Below, one piece after another: positions 5,124 to 7,065 of a stretch of DNA of 7,065 nucleotides. The stretch comes from Beijerinckiaceae bacterium (GTDB lineage: Bacteria; Pseudomonadota; Alphaproteobacteria; Rhizobiales; Beijerinckiaceae). The translations under genes were made by a program, and so were the position numbers. The stretch covers positions 1-7,065 of the forward strand of contig CANCSY010000163.1 of the NCBI GenBank assembly GCA_947380915.1, given 5' to 3'. How positions within the stretch are numbered: the stretch's first letter is position 1; each line of letters starts with the position of its first letter. The notes below the pieces were generated by a model that saw nothing but the letters and a program-made list of their open reading frames with translations, was not told the DNA's origin and ran no database searches.

Positions 5124-6294
5124 TCTCGAAGGGCAGACCCACATAGTTCTCCGCCAGCAGCGTCTGCCCCGCCTTCGAGGTGGCGATGGTGTAGAGCTCG
5201 GCCACCTGGCGCTTGGCGTCGAAGGGGCTGGCGTCCGGCAGATTGTGCAGCATGGAGGTCATCCACCAGGAGAAATGCTGCGCGCGCCAGATGCGCCGCA
5301 GGCAGGTGGGGCCATAGGTCTCGAACAGGCTGGCGTCGTTCTTCTTGTAGAAAGCCACCAGCGCCTTCGACAGCACATAGATGTCTGAAATGGCCAGATT
5401 CATGCCCTTGGCGCCCGTGGGCGGCACGATATGGGCGGAGTCCCCCGCCAGGAACAGGCGGCCATGGCGCATGGGCTCGGCCACATAGCTGCGCATGGCG
5501 GTCACCGACTTCTGGGTGATCTTGCCGGTGCTGAGTTTCAGCCCCTCGTGCTTGCCAAGGCGCGTCTCCAGCTCGCTCCAGATCTGATCATCGGACCAGT
5601 TCTCCGCGTTCTCGTCCGGCGGCACCTGCAGATAGCAGCGCGAAACGGTGGGCGAGCGCATGGTGAAGAGGGCGAAGCCGTTGTCGTGACGGCAATAGAG
5701 CAGCTCGTCCTTCGTGGGGGCCGCGTCCGCCAGAATGCCAAGCCAGCCGAAGGGATAGATGCGGTCATGGCCGCGCATGAGATGGGGCGGGATGGCGTCG
5801 CGGCAGATGCCGTGGAAGCCGTCGCAGCCTGCGATATAATCGCAGGTCAGCACCTCTTCCTTGCCTTCATGGGTATAGCGTATCATGGCCCGCTCGCCCT
5901 CGAGCCCGCTGATCTCGCTGGCCTCCGCTTCAAACAGGATCGGCACCCCTGCGGCGAGATTCGCCACGATCATGTCCTTCACCACTTCCTGCTGGCCATA
6001 GATATAGACCTTGCGGCCGGTCAGCCCGGTGATGTCGATGCGATGGCGCTCGCCCTCGAACACGAGTTCGATGCCCTCATGCACCATGGCCTCCTTGTAG
6101 AGGCGGTCCGCCATGCCGGTTTCCGTCAGCAGATCCACGGAGCCCTGCTCCAGCAGGCCCGCGCGAATGCGGCTTTCCACATAGGGGCGGCTGCGCGATT
6201 CCAGCACGACCGATGAGATGCCCTGCAAGTGCAGCATGCGGGCGAGCAGAAGGCCTGCGGGTCCGGCGCCGATGATGCCGACCTGGGTATGCAT
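5119..6294 (-). CDS. pobA: 4-hydroxybenzoate 3-monooxygenase (p-hydroxybenzoate hydroxylase)
   Basis: This 391-residue flavoprotein matches the well-studied Pseudomonas enzyme along its whole length (about 394 residues there). It hydroxylates 4-hydroxybenzoate to protocatechuate with FAD, NAD(P)H and O2, feeding the beta-ketoadipate pathway in the cytoplasm. FAD-binding motifs are GAGPAG (9-14), CDGFHG (157-162) and GDSAHIVPPTGAKG (284-297). Active-site positions, shifted by one from the Pseudomonas numbering after about residue 200, are conserved. They are Arg44, Tyr200, Arg213, Arg219, Tyr221, Pro292, Lys296 and Tyr384; Thr211 replaces the usual Ser. In the coenzyme-binding helix the Pseudomonas Arg33-Gln34 pair reads Ser33-Arg34, while Tyr38 and Arg42 remain. 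ATG at 6294 is certain in practice: AAGGAG lies six bases upstream, whereas the ATG at 6309 would add MKESD with no ribosome site. It follows catJ by 48 bp on the same strand, probably in one operon. Confidence 0.97.
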   Translation of the reverse strand: MHTQVGIIGAGPAGLLLARMLHLQGISSVVLESRSRPYVESRIRAGLLEQGSVDLLTETGMADRLYKEAMVHEGIELVFEGERHRIDITGLTGRKVYIYGQQEVVKDMIVANLAAGVPILFEAEASEISGLEGERAMIRYTHEGKEEVLTCDYIAGCDGFHGICRDAIPPHLMRGHDRIYPFGWLGILADAAPTKDELLYCRHDNGFALFTMRSPTVSRCYLQVPPDENAENWSDDQIWSELETRLGKHEGLKLSTGKITQKSVTAMRSYVAEPMRHGRLFLAGDSAHIVPPTGAKGMNLAISDIYVLSKALVAFYKKNDASLFETYGPTCLRRIWRAQHFSWWMTSMLHNLPDASPFDAKRQVAELYTIATSKAGQTLLAENYVGLPFET

Positions 6295-6298
6295 GTCG

Positions 6299-6304
6299 CT
6301 CTCC
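6299..6304 (-). promoter_or_regulatory. Shine-Dalgarno of pobA
   Basis: On the minus strand AAGGAG lies about four to six bases before the ATG at 6294 and decides this start over the upstream ATG at 6309, which would have the ribosome site inside its own coding sequence. Confidence 0.7.
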
Positions 6305-6307
6305 TTC

Positions 6308-6328
6308 AAAAGCGGCGGGATGGCCGCT
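6308..6328 (-). terminator. Attenuator-like hairpin between catJ and pobA
   Basis: On the minus strand AGCGGC (6328-6323) and GCCGCT (6316-6311) form a perfect 6-bp stem with a 6-base loop, followed directly by TTT. Counting the last stem base there are four U. It lies between the catJ stop and the pobA ribosome site, so it could reduce pobA relative to catJ or block nucleases. The U tract is short, so full termination is unlikely. Confidence 0.4.
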
Positions 6329-6342
6329 CGTATTAAAACCGA

Positions 6343-7065
6343 TCAACCGCCGTGGGCGGCCTTGGTGCGGGCCTGAATGTCGCGCAGCACTTCAAGCTCT
6401 CTGGCGTCCGGCGCGCGGGTTTCTGCGACATCGGCCGCAAAAGACGGCGTCCAGCCGCAGTTCTCGATGATCTGCTCGCGCGTGACGCCGGGATGAATGG
6501 AGACGACGGTCATCTCCTGGGTTTCCGGATCCGGCTCGAAGAGGCACAGGTCCGTGATGAGCCGCGTCGGGCCCCGTGATTTCACGCCCAGCGCCCGGCG
6601 CTCCCTGCCCGTGGGGCCATGGCCCATGGAGGTGATGAAGGGCAGCTTGTCGACGAAGGCGCGCTTGCCCATGGCCATGATGATGAAGATCTCATGGCAA
6701 TTGGTGGCGATCTCCGGCGCGCCGCCGCCGCCGGGCAGGCGCACCTTGGGCTTGTGATAATCGCCGACCACTGTCGTGTTGAGATTGGCGAAGCGGTCAA
6801 TCTGCGCGCCGCCCAGAAAGCCCACGGTCATGCGCCCGCCCTGCAGCCAGTAGCGGAACATCTCGGGCACCGGCACGGTGGTGAGGGCCGTGTCGCACAA
6901 CTCGCCATCGCCGATGGAGAGGGGCAGCACATTGGGCTTGGTGGCGATGGTGCCGGATTCGTAGATCAGCGTGATCTGGGGCGCATGGGTGTTGCGGGCC
7001 AGATTGCAGGCGGCCGAGGGGGCGCCGATGCCCACGAAGCACACGTCCTCATTGCGCAGGGCGCG
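6343..7065 (-). CDS. catJ: 3-oxoadipate CoA-transferase beta subunit, CatJ type (partial)
   Basis: The right edge of the window cuts off an estimated 15-20 N-terminal residues; 240 are visible. It belongs to the glutaconate-CoA-transferase-like group and closely resembles CatJ of Pseudomonas knackmussii B13 from memory. It is not like the shorter SCOT-type PcaJ. Shared stretches are VCFVGIGAPS at the start, LIYESG with the likely catalytic Glu that forms the CoA thioester, and PLSIGDGELCDTA. Also shared are FRYWLQGGRMTVGFLGGAQ, VRLPGGGGAPEIA, FITSMGHGPTG and HPGVTREQIIENCGW. With the alpha subunit (CatI, expected just outside the window) it would transfer CoA from succinyl-CoA to 3-oxoadipate. 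The start must lie beyond the edge: an in-frame GTG at 7044 is internal, since RALRNED before it still fits the family. Related CoA-transferases act on other dicarboxylates, but pobA next door supports 3-oxoadipate. Confidence 0.88.
   Translation of the reverse strand, partial: RALRNEDVCFVGIGAPSAACNLARNTHAPQITLIYESGTIATKPNVLPLSIGDGELCDTALTTVPVPEMFRYWLQGGRMTVGFLGGAQIDRFANLNTTVVGDYHKPKVRLPGGGGAPEIATNCHEIFIIMAMGKRAFVDKLPFITSMGHGPTGRERRALGVKSRGPTRLITDLCLFEPDPETQEMTVVSIHPGVTREQIIENCGWTPSFAADVAETRAPDARELEVLRDIQARTKAAHGG

Noticed and set aside
5431..6216. Plus-strand open frame of 261 codons
   Set aside because: It lies wholly antisense to pobA, whose identity is certain, and its His/Ala-rich translation is typical of a GC-rich shadow frame.

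Overview
The window is GC-rich (mostly G/C at third codon positions) and looks like chromosomal DNA of an alphaproteobacterium, most likely Hyphomicrobiales. The gene families suggest this, chiefly a PobA / CatJ-type aromatic catabolism pair, a DUF1835-DUF3658 protein, a DUF900 lipoprotein hydrolase and a YjbE-type TerC protein. The lineage is inferred from protein resemblance only. I see no mobile element, tRNA, rRNA, CRISPR array or phage gene.

Layout from left to right. (1) Plus strand: the C-terminal end of an M20-family metallopeptidase (2-280), then an RMD1/YagE (DUF155) membrane-anchored protein (310-1137). (2) Minus strand: a lipoprotein alpha/beta hydrolase of the DUF900 type (3215-2007), followed in the same direction by a DUF1835/DUF3658 protein (1919-1134). 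The latter runs tail-to-tail into the RMD1 gene with a 4-bp overlap. (3) A divergent intergenic region of about 170 bp (3216-3386) with a CRP/FNR-like palindrome next to the start of the following gene. (4) Plus strand: a divergent pyroglutamyl-peptidase I (C15) family protein (3387-4010) and a TerC/YjbE integral membrane protein (4057-4773). (5) Minus strand: a small single-pass membrane protein (5052-4774) abutting terC tail-to-tail, then pobA (6294-5119), preceded upstream by the beta subunit of a 3-oxoadipate CoA-transferase of the CatJ type (7065-6343, cut by the window edge).

The clearest functional unit is catJ-pobA. PobA turns 4-hydroxybenzoate into protocatechuate. The CoA-transferase activates 3-oxoadipate, the product of the same beta-ketoadipate pathway further downstream. 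The genes share a strand and are 48 bp apart, so they probably belong to one aromatic degradation operon that continues beyond the right edge (catI, and perhaps pcaF or other pca genes). The rest of the window is housekeeping or poorly characterised genes with no evident common pathway. I did not find a convincing new multi-gene system. The points most worth checking are the palindrome at the pcp-like promoter, the altered substrate pocket of that peptidase, the coenzyme-binding segment of PobA, and the paired uncharacterised DUF900 lipoprotein and DUF1835/DUF3658 genes.
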